DNA from: an uncultured Gammaproteobacteria bacterium
GTDB lineage: Bacteria > Pseudomonadota > Gammaproteobacteria > HK1
Length of the DNA: 64,000 nt
Reading direction: 5' to 3'
NCBI GenBank assembly: GCA_958295465.1
Contig: OY282353.1
Location: forward strand, 62,001-126,000
Positions 34,243 through 43,261 of the stretch are shown in pieces (the stretch's first letter is position 1; each line of letters opens with the position of its first letter). The notes beneath the pieces are model-generated. The model was not told the DNA's origin and ran no database searches. It was given only the letters and a program-made list of their open reading frames with translations. A program made the position numbers and the translations under genes.

Positions 34243-35379
34243 ATGAAGCTGGCCGTCCCGAAGGAATCGCATCCGCAGGAGACCCGGGTCGCGATCTCGC
34301 CCGAGACCGCGAAGAAGTTCCGCGCCCTCAACCTGGAGGTCGCGGTCGAGCGGGGCGCGGGCGGTCGGGCGGGTTTCGCGGACGCCGCGTACGAGGGGGC
34401 GGGCGTCCGGCTCGCCGATGACGGCGCATCGCTTCTCGCGGAAGCCGACCTGGTGCTGAAGGTCCGTGCTCCCGACCCTGGCGAGCTCTCGGCGATGCAG
34501 CGTGGCGCGGCGCTGGTCGGGATGCTCTCGCCCTACGGCGGCCGGGAGGCGGTGGAGGCATACGCCGCGGCCGGGGTCGACGCCTTCGCGATGGAGCTCG
34601 TGCCGAGGATCAGCCGCGCGCAGTCGATGGACGTGCTCTCGTCGCAGTCGAACCTCTCCGGGTACAAGGCGGTGATCGACGCCGCGGCGGAGTTCGCGCG
34701 GGCGATGCCGATGATGATGACCGCGGCCGGCACGATCCCGCCCGCGCGGGTGTTCGTACTCGGCGCCGGGGTCGCCGGGTTGCAGGCGGTCGCCACGGCG
34801 CGCCGCCTCGGCGCGATCGTCAGCGCCACCGACGTGCGCCCGGCGGTGAAGGAGCAGGTCGAAAGCCTCGGCGCCTCCTTCGTCATGGTCGAGAGCGAGG
34901 AGACGCAGGCCGCGGAGACCGCGGGCGGCTACGCCCGGGAGATGAGCGAGGACTACCGCCGCCGGCAGGCCGAGCTCGTGGCCGACCATCTGGCGAAGCA
35001 GGACATCGTCGTCACCACCGCGCTGATTCCGGGCCGGCCGGCGCCGGTGCTGATCACCGCCGGGATGGTCGAGAGCATGAAGCCGGGCAGCATCATCGTG
35101 GATCTGGCGGTGGAGCAGGGCGGCAACTGCCCGCTCGCTCGCCCGGGCGAGATCGTCGAACACCATGGGGTCCGGATCGTCGGCCACGTCAACGTGCCCG
35201 GCCGCCTGCCCGTCGATGCGTCCGCGCTCTATGCCCGCAACCTCTACAACTTCGTGTCGCCCTTCGTGGACGGCGAGCGCGGCGCCCTCGCATTCGACTG
35301 GGACGACGAGCTGGTCACCGGCACCGGCCTCACGCGGGGCGGGGACGTCGTCCATCCGTCGTTCCGGTCCACGGATTGA
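34243..35379 (+). CDS. pntA: NAD(P) transhydrogenase subunit alpha part 1 (NAD-binding)
   Basis: A 378-residue dI component of proton-translocating transhydrogenase. It has MKLAVPKESHPQETRVAISP at the start, the Rossmann motif VFVLGAGVAGLQAVATARRL and the RQD-like loop region (LSSQSNLSGYKAV). It binds NAD(H) and exchanges hydride with the NADP domain of PntB. The ATG at 34243 is preceded by GAGGGC. The alpha subunit is split into two genes, with the membrane part at 35516, as in many alphaproteobacteria and some gammaproteobacteria. Confidence 0.94.
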   Translation: MKLAVPKESHPQETRVAISPETAKKFRALNLEVAVERGAGGRAGFADAAYEGAGVRLADDGASLLAEADLVLKVRAPDPGELSAMQRGAALVGMLSPYGGREAVEAYAAAGVDAFAMELVPRISRAQSMDVLSSQSNLSGYKAVIDAAAEFARAMPMMMTAAGTIPPARVFVLGAGVAGLQAVATARRLGAIVSATDVRPAVKEQVESLGASFVMVESEETQAAETAGGYAREMSEDYRRRQAELVADHLAKQDIVVTTALIPGRPAPVLITAGMVESMKPGSIIVDLAVEQGGNCPLARPGEIVEHHGVRIVGHVNVPGRLPVDASALYARNLYNFVSPFVDGERGALAFDWDDELVTGTGLTRGGDVVHPSFRSTD

Positions 35380-35515
35380 GAGATCCCCGGCGATGGCTCA
35401 CAGCGTTGGCGTCTCCGCCCGGAATTCCGGCTACCCGCCTTCGCGGGGAGTGAGAATCCATCGGCTCCGCTCCCAAGCATGATCCAGCCATAGCACCCCA
35501 CCGAGGACACTCCCG

Positions 35516-35827
35516 ATGGCCGAAGCCGCCCAGATCGATCCCTTCGTCTTCCGCCTCTCCATCTTCGTGCTCGCGATCTTCGTGGGCTACTACGTGGTGT
35601 GGAGCGTGACCCCGGCGCTGCATACGCCGCTGATGTCGGTGACCAACGCCATCTCCTCGGTGATCGTGGTCGGGGCGCTGCTCGCGGTGGCGGTGGAGGC
35701 GGGGGAGTCCGCCGGCATCTCCAAGGCGCTCGGCTTCGTCGCGGTGGTCCTGGCCTCGGTGAACATCTTCGGGGGGTTCCTCGTCACCCAGCGCATGCTC
35801 GGCATGTACAGGAAGAAGCAGAAGTAG
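35516..35827 (+). CDS. NAD(P) transhydrogenase subunit alpha part 2 (membrane)
   Basis: A 103-residue membrane subunit. Three or four helices follow a short start ([20 protein letters not shown]). They include [20 protein letters not shown], then [14 protein letters not shown] and [17 protein letters not shown] at the end. It forms part of the proton channel with PntB. It lies between pntA1 and pntB; the 136-bp gap before it contains no other gene. An AGGACAC ribosome-binding site precedes the ATG. Confidence 0.93.
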   Translation: MAEAAQIDPFVFRLSIFVLAIFVGYYVVWSVTPALHTPLMSVTNAISSVIVVGALLAVAVEAGESAGISKALGFVAVVLASVNIFGGFLVTQRMLGMYRKKQK

Positions 35828-35925
35828 CCTCCGGGGGATCACGTCCCATGCAAACCGCCGAAGCATTTCCTGAACGGACCCCCGGTTCCGGCGACGCCGG
35901 GCCGGGAGAGTAGGGAGGCCCCGCC

Positions 35926-37338
35926 GTGTCCGCGAACCTCGCCGCGGTGAATCTCGCCGCACTCGCCTACCTCGTCTCGGGCGCGCTCTTCATCCTGGCG
36001 CTGCGGGGGCTCTCGTCGCCGGAGACCTCCCGGCGGGGCAACCTCCTGGGGATGGTGGGGATGGCGATCGCGATCGCCACCACCCTGGTGCTGGCGGACG
36101 TCGCCGAGGGCCTGACCTGGGGCCTGATCGTGCTCGGCGTCGGCATCGGAGGGGGGATCGGCGCGGTCACCGCGCGCCGGATCCCGATGACCGCGATGCC
36201 GCAGCTCGTCGCGGCGTTCCACAGCCTGGTCGGACTCGCCGCGGTCCTGGTGGCCGCCGCCGCCCTGTATACGCCGGACGCCTACGGCATCGGCACGCCC
36301 GGCGCCATCCGCGTCGCGAGCCTCGTCGAGATGTCCATCGGTTCGGCCATCGGCGCGGTCACCTTCACCGGCTCGGTGGTGGCGTTCACCAAGCTGCAAG
36401 GGCTCGTCTCCGGCCGTCCGGTGGTGTTTCCCGGGCAGCACCTCCTCAACGCCGCCCTCGGGGTGCTGATCGTGGTGCTGACGGTGTGGTTCTGCCGCAC
36501 CGAATCGTATACCGCGTTCTGGCTCCTCACGCTGCTCGCCTTCGCGATCGGGGTGCTGATCATCATCCCCATCGGCGGCGCGGACATGCCGGTGGTCGTC
36601 TCCATGCTCAACTCCTACTCGGGATGGGCGGCGGCGGGGATCGGGTTCACCCTGGAGAACACCGCCCTGATCATCACCGGCGCGCTGGTCGGTTCGTCGG
36701 GCGCGATCCTCTCCTACATCATGTGCAAGGGGATGAACCGCTCGTTCTTCAGCGTGATCCTCGGCGGGTTCGGCGGCGAGACGGATCTCGCGGCGGGCGG
36801 CGCGGTCGAGGCGCGGCCGGTCAAGCAGGGCAGCGCGGAAGATGCCGCGTTCATCATGAAGAACGCGGGCTCGGTGATCATCGTGCCCGGCTACGGCATG
36901 GCGGTCGCGCAGGCGCAGCACGCCCTGCGCGAAATGGCCGACGGGCTCAAGTCCGAGGGGGTGAAGCTGAGCTACGCCATCCATCCCGTGGCCGGAAGGA
37001 TGCCCGGGCACATGAACGTGCTGCTCGCGGAGGCCAACGTCCCCTACGACGAGGTCTTCGAGCTCGACGACGTCAACAGCCAGTTCGCGCAGGCCGACGT
37101 CGCCTTCGTCATCGGCGCGAACGACGTGACCAACCCCGCCGCCAAGACCAACCCCCAGAGCCCGATCTACGGCATGCCGGTGCTCGACGTGGAGCGGGCG
37201 AAGACGGTGCTCTTCGTCAAGCGCGGCATGGGCTCCGGCTACGCGGGGATCGAGAACGAGCTGTTCTTCCGCGACAACACGATGATGCTGTTCTCCGACG
37301 CGAAGAAGATGGTCGAGGGGATCGTGAAGGCGATGTAG
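35926..37338 (+). CDS. pntB: NAD(P) transhydrogenase subunit beta
   Basis: A 470-residue subunit. About nine membrane helices are followed by the NADP-binding dIII domain, with IVPGYGMAVAQAQHALREM, HPVAGRMPGHMNVLLAEA and the late VIGANDVTNPAA and KRGMGSGYAGIEN. It couples proton entry to NADPH formation. It probably starts at the GTG at 35926, preceded by GGGAGG. It ends the pnt operon; an intergenic repeat copy follows at 37421. Confidence 0.95.
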   Translation: MSANLAAVNLAALAYLVSGALFILALRGLSSPETSRRGNLLGMVGMAIAIATTLVLADVAEGLTWGLIVLGVGIGGGIGAVTARRIPMTAMPQLVAAFHSLVGLAAVLVAAAALYTPDAYGIGTPGAIRVASLVEMSIGSAIGAVTFTGSVVAFTKLQGLVSGRPVVFPGQHLLNAALGVLIVVLTVWFCRTESYTAFWLLTLLAFAIGVLIIIPIGGADMPVVVSMLNSYSGWAAAGIGFTLENTALIITGALVGSSGAILSYIMCKGMNRSFFSVILGGFGGETDLAAGGAVEARPVKQGSAEDAAFIMKNAGSVIIVPGYGMAVAQAQHALREMADGLKSEGVKLSYAIHPVAGRMPGHMNVLLAEANVPYDEVFELDDVNSQFAQADVAFVIGANDVTNPAAKTNPQSPIYGMPVLDVERAKTVLFVKRGMGSGYAGIENELFFRDNTMMLFSDAKKMVEGIVKAM

Positions 37339-37735
37339 GCATCCGGCGTGTGCAGGACGATTTTACGCTGGCTGGACGGGCGGCCGTGGACGCGGACGGG
37401 CCGGGAACGAAAAGGCTGCCCCCCGATCCGGTCGAACCGGGAAAGCATGCCGCCGGTCGATTCCGTAGCGTGGGATTGCCCTGTTGTCGTGCGAGAGCGC
37501 CGGCGTGCAGGACATGGATGGTGGCGTTCCGTCGTTGCCGGGCTACGTGTTGGAGACCGCTTCGCAGAGCCGGGATGAATGACCACCGGCGCCGGTTGCA
37601 GGAAGAGATCCATGGGTGACGTCAACCCAAGGCGATCACACGCCATGCCCGGCGACCCGGTGACCGGCGAGACCTTCCTGCCGAACCGGATGCCGGAGAA
37701 TCGATTGCAATTCCCGAACAGGAGGATCTGATCCG
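37339..37735. other. Intergenic stretch before msrA
   Basis: I see no supported gene here. It holds a degenerate third copy of the dispersed repeat (37421-37493). Just before 37736 there is AGGAGG, the msrA ribosome-binding site. Confidence 0.55.
37421..37493 (+). repeat. Dispersed intergenic repeat, copy 3 (degenerate)
   Basis: CCCGATCCGGTCGAACCGG and GATTCCGTAGCGTGGGATTG match the core and end of copies 1 and 2. The middle is diverged. Confidence 0.6.
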
Positions 37736-38443
37736 ATGAACCGACCCGCATGGAACACACCCGTTCCCCGCCGGTCGGCGGCGCTGGCCGGGGGGCGACC
37801 GTGCCGACGGTCACCGCTTGCATCGCTCGCTGCCGCTACCTTTCTCGCCGCGGGTTCGCTCGCGCCACACCCCGTTCCGGCCGCGGCCGGCAACGATCTC
37901 GCCGCCGCGACGTTCGCGGGCGGGTACTTCTGGTGCGTCGAGTCCGACTTCGACATGGTGCCCGGGGTGGTGGAGACCGTCTCCGGCTACACCGGGGGCA
38001 CGACCGCCAATCCGACGTACCGGCAGGTCACCGCGGGCGGCACGGGCCATTACGAAGCGGTGCGGATCCGTTACGACCCGGAGCAGGTCTCGTACGAACG
38101 GCTGCTCCACGTCTTCTGGCGCAGCGTGGACCCGACCGATGCCGGCGGGCAGTTCTGCGACCGCGGCGCGAGCTACCGGACCGCGATCTTCGCCGGCACC
38201 GAGGAGGAGCGCCGTCTCGCCGAGGCGTCGAAGGAAGCCGTCGAGCGCTCCGGGGTCCTGGAGCAGGGCGTCGTCACCCCCGTCGAGCCGTTGGAGGAGT
38301 TCTATCCGGCCGAGGACTATCACCAGGGCTACTACATGAAGAACCCGGTCCGATACAGGTTCTACCGGCTGTCCTGCGGTCGCGACGCCCGCGTACGGGA
38401 GCTCTGGGGCGATCAGGCCCACGACGGCATCGAGGGCCATTGA
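37736..38443 (+). CDS. msrA: Peptide methionine sulfoxide reductase MsrA (exported form)
   Basis: A 235-residue protein. Residues 25-55 look like a signal peptide (SPLASLAAATFLAAGSLAPH). The MsrA fold follows: FAGGYFWCVESDFDMVPGVV, SGYTGGTTANPTYRQV, GHYEAVRIRYDP, FYPAEDYHQGYY. MsrA reduces methionine-S-sulfoxide. The usual GCFWC motif reads GYFWC here, so the classic first (catalytic) Cys is Tyr; similar YFWC forms may occur in exported MsrA proteins. The first 22 or so residues (WNTPVPRRSAAL...) come from a palindromic repeat module shared with two other genes. The start is the ATG at 37736, after AGGAGGATCTGATCC. Confidence 0.85.
   Translation: MNRPAWNTPVPRRSAALAGGRPCRRSPLASLAAATFLAAGSLAPHPVPAAAGNDLAAATFAGGYFWCVESDFDMVPGVVETVSGYTGGTTANPTYRQVTAGGTGHYEAVRIRYDPEQVSYERLLHVFWRSVDPTDAGGQFCDRGASYRTAIFAGTEEERRLAEASKEAVERSGVLEQGVVTPVEPLEEFYPAEDYHQGYYMKNPVRYRFYRLSCGRDARVRELWGDQAHDGIEGH
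37747..37816 (+). repeat. Coding palindromic repeat at the msrA start (module B plus degenerate A)
   Basis: CGCATGGAAC, then CCGTTCCCCGCC, then CGGCGCTGG at 37747-37787 matches module B of the cytochrome gene (29438-29478). It is followed at 37794-37816 by GGCGACCGTGCCGACGGTCA, a degenerate module A hairpin. It lies within the first 30 codons of msrA, ahead of the signal peptide. Confidence 0.7.
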
Positions 38444-38589
38444 AACCGCGCCGAGCCGAGCCCCTCCGTGTCCACCCGGTAGCCGACGTGACTCCACCCT
38501 GGAAGCCGGGTCGACTCCAAGCGCATGGCGCAACGGGCCGACGTGCCGGGGCCGGCGCCGCATCGCCGAAGCAGGCCGGCGCCGGAAAC

Positions 38590-38766
38590 AAGCACACCGG
38601 GGGAGAGCCGATGGACGTCGGAATCGAGCAGGTTGCGAACCTCTTCCGGATCGCTCGCCAGGTCGTACAGCTCGCCCGCGCCGCTGCGCAGGTCCACGGT
38701 CAGCTTGTGCGTCTTCGTGCGCACCGTGCGGAGGCTGAGGGTCCTGTCGCCGGAGGGAGAAGCCAT
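38590..38766 (-). pseudogene. C-terminal fragment of a sulfatase
   Basis: The minus-strand frame gives DRTLSLRTVRTKTHKLTVDL, then RSGAGELYDLASDPEEVRNL. That is the standard C-terminal signature of formylglycine sulfatases (RT...HKL..., ELYDL..DP.E..NL). The catalytic N-terminal 350 or so residues, with the C-x-P-x-R site, are absent. The frame runs on to 38413 over the msrA end without further similarity. Confidence 0.75.
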
Positions 38767-38800
38767 CGGTCAGAAGTCGCCGAGGGCTGCATGCAAGTGT

Positions 38801-39088
38801 TCACACACCCGGCTTTGTGGTCACCTGCTTGACGAAGGCGACGTACTCCTCCCGGGCGCCCTCCTCGGCGAAGCGGATCAACACGCCGCAGGTGTCGCCG
38901 ACCGCCTCCCCGGCCTCCCCCGGAAGCACCCTGATGAAGCGCGCGTGGCTCTCGAAGCTGCGCCCGGTCGGAACCCGCATGAACCGGTGAAACCGTGTAG
39001 CCTCCATTCTTCGCCTTGTCCGGCAACCCCATCGCGTCGCCGGCCGCCCGGTGTGAACCGGTGAAACCGCACAACCTGCATTCTTCAC
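38801..39088 (-). pseudogene. Unidentified fragment, last 60 residues protein-like
   Basis: A 95-codon frame. The second half reads RSFESHARFIRVLPGEAGEA, then VGDTCGVLIRFAEEGAREEY and VAFVKQV. That part looks like a real small beta-rich domain, perhaps PilZ-like, but I cannot identify it. The first half is read from a repeat. It is probably a decayed remnant next to the sulfatase scrap. Confidence 0.3.
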
Positions 39089-39089
39089 C
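38981..39089 (+). repeat. 36-bp direct repeat pair
   Basis: TGAACCGGTGAAACCG followed by a variable 5 bases and CCT(C/G)CATTCTTC occurs at about 38981-39015 and 39053-39088. The copies are 72 bp apart and about 83% identical. They lie just upstream of the desulfurase gene. Confidence 0.7.
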
Positions 39090-39138
39090 GTGCCGCTGAA
39101 GCGAGAGCGCGGAAGCCAATGGGGAGGGAGGACCCACC

Positions 39139-40350
39139 ATGAAGGAGCACTACTACCTCGACAACGCCTCGACGACCTGGCCCAAGCCCGAGCCGGTGTA
39201 CCGGTTCATGGACACCTTCTTCCGCAGCCACGGGGTCAATCCGGGCCGGGCCGGGCATACCCTGGCGATCGAGGCGGAGCAGATGATCTTCGAGACGCGG
39301 CGCCTGCTCGCGCAGTTCTTCGGCTTCCGCGGCGATCCGAATCGGGTGGTCTTCACCCAGAACGTCACCGACTCGCTGAACATCGCGCTGTTCGGCCTCG
39401 TCGGCGAGGGGGACCACGTCGTCACCACGCGGGTCGAGCACAACTCCGTGCTGCGCCCGCTCTACCACCTCGAGCGCGACCACGGGGTGCGGGTCACGCG
39501 GGTCGGGGCGGACGCCGAGGGCTACGTGGACCCCGATGCGGTCCGCGATGCGCTTCGCCCGCGCACCCGGGTCGTGGTCGTCAACCACGGCTCGAACGTG
39601 CTCGGCTCGGTCCAGGACCTCCCCGCGATCGGTGCGGTCGCGCGTGAGGCCGGAGCCGTCTTCGTCGTCGATACGGCACAGAGCGCGGGCGTGCTCCCCA
39701 TCGACATGGACGCGCTGGGGATCGACGTCCTGTGCTTCACCGGCCACAAGGGCCTGTTCGGGCCGATGGGGATCGGGGGAATGATCGTCGCCGAGGGGGT
39801 GGAGATCCGCCACGTCCGGGTCGGCGGCACCGGTGTCGATTCGATCTCGACGTTCCAGCCCGACGCCTACCCACATCGCCTCGAAGCGGGCACCGGCTCG
39901 ATTCCGGGCATCGCGGGCCTGAACGCCGCACAGAAGTGGTTCGCGGATCTCGGCCGCACCCGGCCCGGCGCCGCATCCGACGCTGACCACGCCACCGCAT
40001 GCGCACACGCGCTCGCCCACATCGAGTCGGTGGAGGTAAGCCACATCCGCCACATCCTGCGCGCACTGCAGGCTATGAGCGGGATCGCCGTCTACGGGCC
40101 GCGCGGGAACCGCCCGCGGGTCGCCACGCTGTCGTTCAACGTCGAGGGCCTGCCCGCGACCCAGGTCAGCGAGATGCTCGACGCCGACCACCACGTCTGC
40201 GTGCGCGCCGGCCTGCACTGCGCCCCGCTGGTGCACGAAGACCAGGGCACGGCGGGGATTCTGGGCGCGGTGCGGATCGCCCCCGGTTTCTTCACCGACG
40301 ATGAGGATCTGGAGCACGCGCTCGGAGCGATCGCGGAGCTGGCGGAATAG
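39139..40350 (+). CDS. Class V aminotransferase-fold cysteine desulfurase/selenocysteine lyase-like enzyme
   Basis: A 403-residue PLP enzyme. It has YYLDNASTTWPKPEPVYRFM at the start, a PLP-phosphate region (QNVTDSLNIALFG), the cofactor Asp in VFVVDTAQSAGV, the Schiff-base Lys in FTGHKGLFGPMG, and a possible active-site Cys in VRAGLHCAP. This fits the csd-type cysteine desulfurase family found outside isc/suf operons; the sulfur acceptor is not evident. The ATG at 39139 is preceded by GGGAGGGAGG. No isc or suf genes are nearby. Confidence 0.85.
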   Translation: MKEHYYLDNASTTWPKPEPVYRFMDTFFRSHGVNPGRAGHTLAIEAEQMIFETRRLLAQFFGFRGDPNRVVFTQNVTDSLNIALFGLVGEGDHVVTTRVEHNSVLRPLYHLERDHGVRVTRVGADAEGYVDPDAVRDALRPRTRVVVVNHGSNVLGSVQDLPAIGAVAREAGAVFVVDTAQSAGVLPIDMDALGIDVLCFTGHKGLFGPMGIGGMIVAEGVEIRHVRVGGTGVDSISTFQPDAYPHRLEAGTGSIPGIAGLNAAQKWFADLGRTRPGAASDADHATACAHALAHIESVEVSHIRHILRALQAMSGIAVYGPRGNRPRVATLSFNVEGLPATQVSEMLDADHHVCVRAGLHCAPLVHEDQGTAGILGAVRIAPGFFTDDEDLEHALGAIAELAE

Positions 40351-40457
40351 GGGGGGATGCGTCCATCGCGCCCCTTTGCCTGGGCGCCGGCCTTCGTCGG
40401 AGGCTTTGCCACCTTCGCCGGGTGGCGGAGTGCCTGCCGCACCTGAAACGCGCTACG

Positions 40458-41102
40458 ATGAACGCCATGACGACGACCGAACTCGCGACGACCGCCCCGG
40501 CTTCCCGGCAGCGCGCGTTGGCCTCCCTCCTGTGCGACCTCCTGCCGTCCCAGGGGAGCTGGAGCGACGATGCCTACCTGTGGCTCACCGACCACACCTC
40601 CCGCCTGATCGAGTTCACCGACGGGCACGTTCAGGAATTGCCCATGCCGACCGATGCGCATCAGGCTGTCCTCGCGTTCCTCTATCGCCTGTTCCACGAC
40701 CATCTCAGGCCGCGCGGCGGCGTGGTGAGGTTCTCCGCGCTACGCATGCGTATCCGCGAGGGCAAGTTCCGCGAACCCGACCTGATGATGTTCCGCGACC
40801 GTTCGGACCCCCGCCGTCAGGATCGCTACTGGCTGGGCGCGGATCTGGTGGTCGAGGTCGTGAGCTCTGACGATCCGGATCGGGATCTGGTCGAGAAACG
40901 CGCGGACTACGCCGAGGGGGGTATCCCGGAGTACTGGATCGCAGATCCGCGCGACGAGACGATCACGGTGCTCACGCTGAAGGACAACGTGTATGTCGAG
41001 CACGGCGTGTTCGGATGCGGCGGGGTGGCCACGTCGCCGCTGCTCGAAGGCTTTGCCGCCGAGGTGTCCGCGGTGTTCGACGCCCCGAAGTCGGGCGCGT
41101 GA
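40458..41102 (+). CDS. Uma2-family (DUF820) restriction-endonuclease-like protein
   Basis: A 214-residue PD-(D/E)xK-fold protein. It has LIEFTDGHVQELPMPTDAHQ near residue 45, the catalytic-type EPDLMMFRD, and VVEVVSSDDPDRDLVEKRAD, then YAEGGIPEYWIADPRD. That is the Uma2 signature. Such genes are common in cyanobacteria and other bacteria, usually without a known role. The ATG at 40458 is chosen; an ATG at 40467 is equally possible. It is a single gene. Confidence 0.85.
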   Translation: MNAMTTTELATTAPASRQRALASLLCDLLPSQGSWSDDAYLWLTDHTSRLIEFTDGHVQELPMPTDAHQAVLAFLYRLFHDHLRPRGGVVRFSALRMRIREGKFREPDLMMFRDRSDPRRQDRYWLGADLVVEVVSSDDPDRDLVEKRADYAEGGIPEYWIADPRDETITVLTLKDNVYVEHGVFGCGGVATSPLLEGFAAEVSAVFDAPKSGA

Positions 41103-41186
41103 GTGCGTCTGACCGGAACTCGTTCAAGACACGATTCAACGTTCGCGGCCTCGGTGACAACCCGGTCCTCGTGCCGTCCCGCATCC

Positions 41187-42335
41187 TCACAAGCCGGCGT
41201 AGCGCTTCAGGTGGTACGCCTCGTCGCCGAACATGACGTCGATCATGGTCAGCCGCTTGAAGTAGTGGCCGACGCCCATCTCCTCGGTCATGCCCATGCC
41301 GCCGTGGAGCTGGATGGCGCGCTGGCCGATCAGCCGTCCGTGCCTGCCGATGAGATGCTTGGCGCCGGAGACCGCCTTCGCGCGCAGCCCGGGGTCGGGG
41401 TCGCCGAGCCGAAGCGTCGCCACGTACATCATCGACCGCGCTTCCTCGCTCGCCATCCACATGTCGGCGAGCTGGTGCCGCGGGACCTGGAATGCGCCGA
41501 TGGGCCGGCCGAACTGCCTGCGGGTCTTCAGGTACTCCGTGGTGTCGCGCACCATGACGTCCATCACCCCGACCGCCTCCGCGCAGAGTGCGGCGATGGC
41601 CCGTTCCGCCACCGCCTCGACCACCGGCAGGGCGCCTTGCGGGTCGCCGAGCACCGCGCCGCCGCCCACCGCCACGTTCTCGAACGCGACCTCCGCCGCG
41701 CGCAGCCCGTCCACGGTGCGGTAGCCGCGCAGCTTCACTCCGCTCGCAGCGCGATCGACGAGGAACAGCCCGATGCCGTCCCGGTCGCGGGAGGCTCCGC
41801 TCGTGCGTGCGGAGACGATGAGCTTGCCGGCGGTGGCGGCGCCGGGCACCACGCCCTTGGCGCCGTGGATCACGTAGCCGCCGTCGCGCCGTTCGGCCCT
41901 GGTCTCGACATCGAAGAGATCGTAGCCGGACCGGGCTTCCACCCAGGCGAACGCGAGCTTGAGCTCGCCGGCGACGAGGGCGGGAAGGATGGCCTGTTTC
42001 TGGGCTTCGGAGCCGGCCATCGCTACCAGATTGCCGCCGAGCACGACGCTCGGGAAGTACGGCTCGACCACGAGGCCGGCGCCGAACGCCTCCATCAGCA
42101 CCATCATCTCCACCGCACCTCCGCCGATGCCGCCGCAGGTTTCGGGCACGGTGACCCCCAGCCATCCGAGCTCCGCCATTTGCCGCCAGCTTTCCTCGCT
42201 GTAGCCGAGCTCGCTCGAGACGAGCGCGCGGCGCCGGTCGAGCGAGCAGGTCTCCCGCACGAAGCGCTCCGCGCTGTCCTTGAGGAGCCGTTGCTCCTCG
42301 CTCAGAGAGAAATTCACGGACCGGCTCCGATGCAC
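41187..42335 (-). CDS. Acyl-CoA dehydrogenase family protein
   Basis: A 382-residue flavoprotein. It has an N-terminal helical domain (VNFSLSEEQRLLKDSAERFV), FAWVEARSGYDLFDVETRAE in the FAD-binding middle domain, and a C-terminal IQLHGGMGMTEEMGVGHYFK. Family members oxidise acyl-CoA thioesters at the alpha-beta bond and pass electrons to ETF. The specificity is not evident. The start may be the ATG at 42335 or a GTG at 42317 (VNFSLSEEQ). It is a single gene upstream of the integrated element. Confidence 0.9.
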   Translation of the reverse strand: MHRSRSVNFSLSEEQRLLKDSAERFVRETCSLDRRRALVSSELGYSEESWRQMAELGWLGVTVPETCGGIGGGAVEMMVLMEAFGAGLVVEPYFPSVVLGGNLVAMAGSEAQKQAILPALVAGELKLAFAWVEARSGYDLFDVETRAERRDGGYVIHGAKGVVPGAATAGKLIVSARTSGASRDRDGIGLFLVDRAASGVKLRGYRTVDGLRAAEVAFENVAVGGGAVLGDPQGALPVVEAVAERAIAALCAEAVGVMDVMVRDTTEYLKTRRQFGRPIGAFQVPRHQLADMWMASEEARSMMYVATLRLGDPDPGLRAKAVSGAKHLIGRHGRLIGQRAIQLHGGMGMTEEMGVGHYFKRLTMIDVMFGDEAYHLKRYAGL

Positions 42336-42514
42336 GGGCTTGCATGTCTCGCCCGGATACGAGTCGGGAGCGCGAACCGGACGGACAGGAACGATGCATT
42401 CTCGTGGTCATGGTATCGATGTTCTCGCCTGAGCACGAATGGGTACGATTGGAAACCATATCTTCCTTGTATTTTCAGTCTGTTATCCTTCATGCCCGTT
42501 CCGGTTGCCCGTGG

Positions 42515-42543
42515 TTGACAGACGGTTGAGCACGGTTGAATAC
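42515..42543 (+). promoter_or_regulatory. Sigma-70-like promoter of the integrase remnant
   Basis: TTGACA at 42515-42520, then 17 bases, then GAATAC at 42538-42543. The -35 is perfect and the -10 is weak. It lies 35 bp before the integrase reading frame. Confidence 0.45.
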
Positions 42544-42578
42544 TGCCCCCGAGTGTGGGAAACACTGAGGGTAACGCA

Positions 42579-43097
42579 TTGGCCGGAAAACTCACCGCCG
42601 CCTTCGTCAAGAGCGCCCGCCACAGCGGGCGCACCGGGCGGCCCGAGAAGCACTACGACGTGCACGGACTGTTCCTCCAGGTCATGCCGAGCGGGTCCAA
42701 GCAGTTCGTCCAGCGCCTCGTCGTCGCCGGCAAGCGCAGCGATTACGGGCTCGGAGGATACCCCATCATCAGCCTCGCCGAGGCCCGGGAGGCGGCCTGG
42801 GAGAACCGGCGCGCGGCACACCGGGGCGAGGTCCCGGAGGTCGAGGCCCGCCGCCGGGTGACCGTCGCCCGGCGCGCCGGCGAGGCGCTGCCCGTCGCAG
42901 GGGGGCCGCGGGGGCCGACCTTCGCCGCCGCCTTCGAGCAGGTGCTCGCCACGCGCGCCGAGCTGGAAGGAGAGCGTGCGGGCGAGCTCCGTGCGCTCCT
43001 GGCGCCAGCACCTGCGCGACTATCTGGGCGCCATCGCCGAGCGCCCCGTCGCGGACCTGTCGAGTGCGCACGTTCAAGCAGTCGTGACGCCGCTCTG
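42579..43097 (+). pseudogene. Truncated, frameshifted tyrosine integrase (DUF4102 N-terminus)
   Basis: The first frame, probably from the TTG at 42579 after GAGGG, gives an arm-binding domain: KLTAAFVKSARHSGRTGRPE, YDVHGLFLQVMPSGSKQFVQ and DYGLGGYPIISLAEAREAAW. A shift near 42970 moves the text to another frame: RSWRQHLRDYLGAIAERPVA, then HVQAVVTPLW. The catalytic domain with R-H-R-Y is missing; the text passes directly into an ISL3 transposase at about 43098. This marks the left end of a former integrated element. No tRNA is visible at its edge. Confidence 0.75.
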
Positions 43098-43261
43098 GGT
43101 GGCGTGCCCGCGCTGCGGGGTGAAGGTCGAGTCCGTCCCGTGGGCGACGGGCAAGCATCGGCTGACCCGCAGCTATGCCTGGTTCCTCGCCCGGTGGGCC
43201 AAGCGCCTGTCGTGCAAGGAGGTGGCCGAAGTCTTCCACACCAGTTGGGACACCGTGTTCG

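Noticed and set aside
42336..42560. tRNA gene as integration site beside the integrase remnant
   Set aside because: No cloverleaf or T-loop consensus could be found in this stretch.
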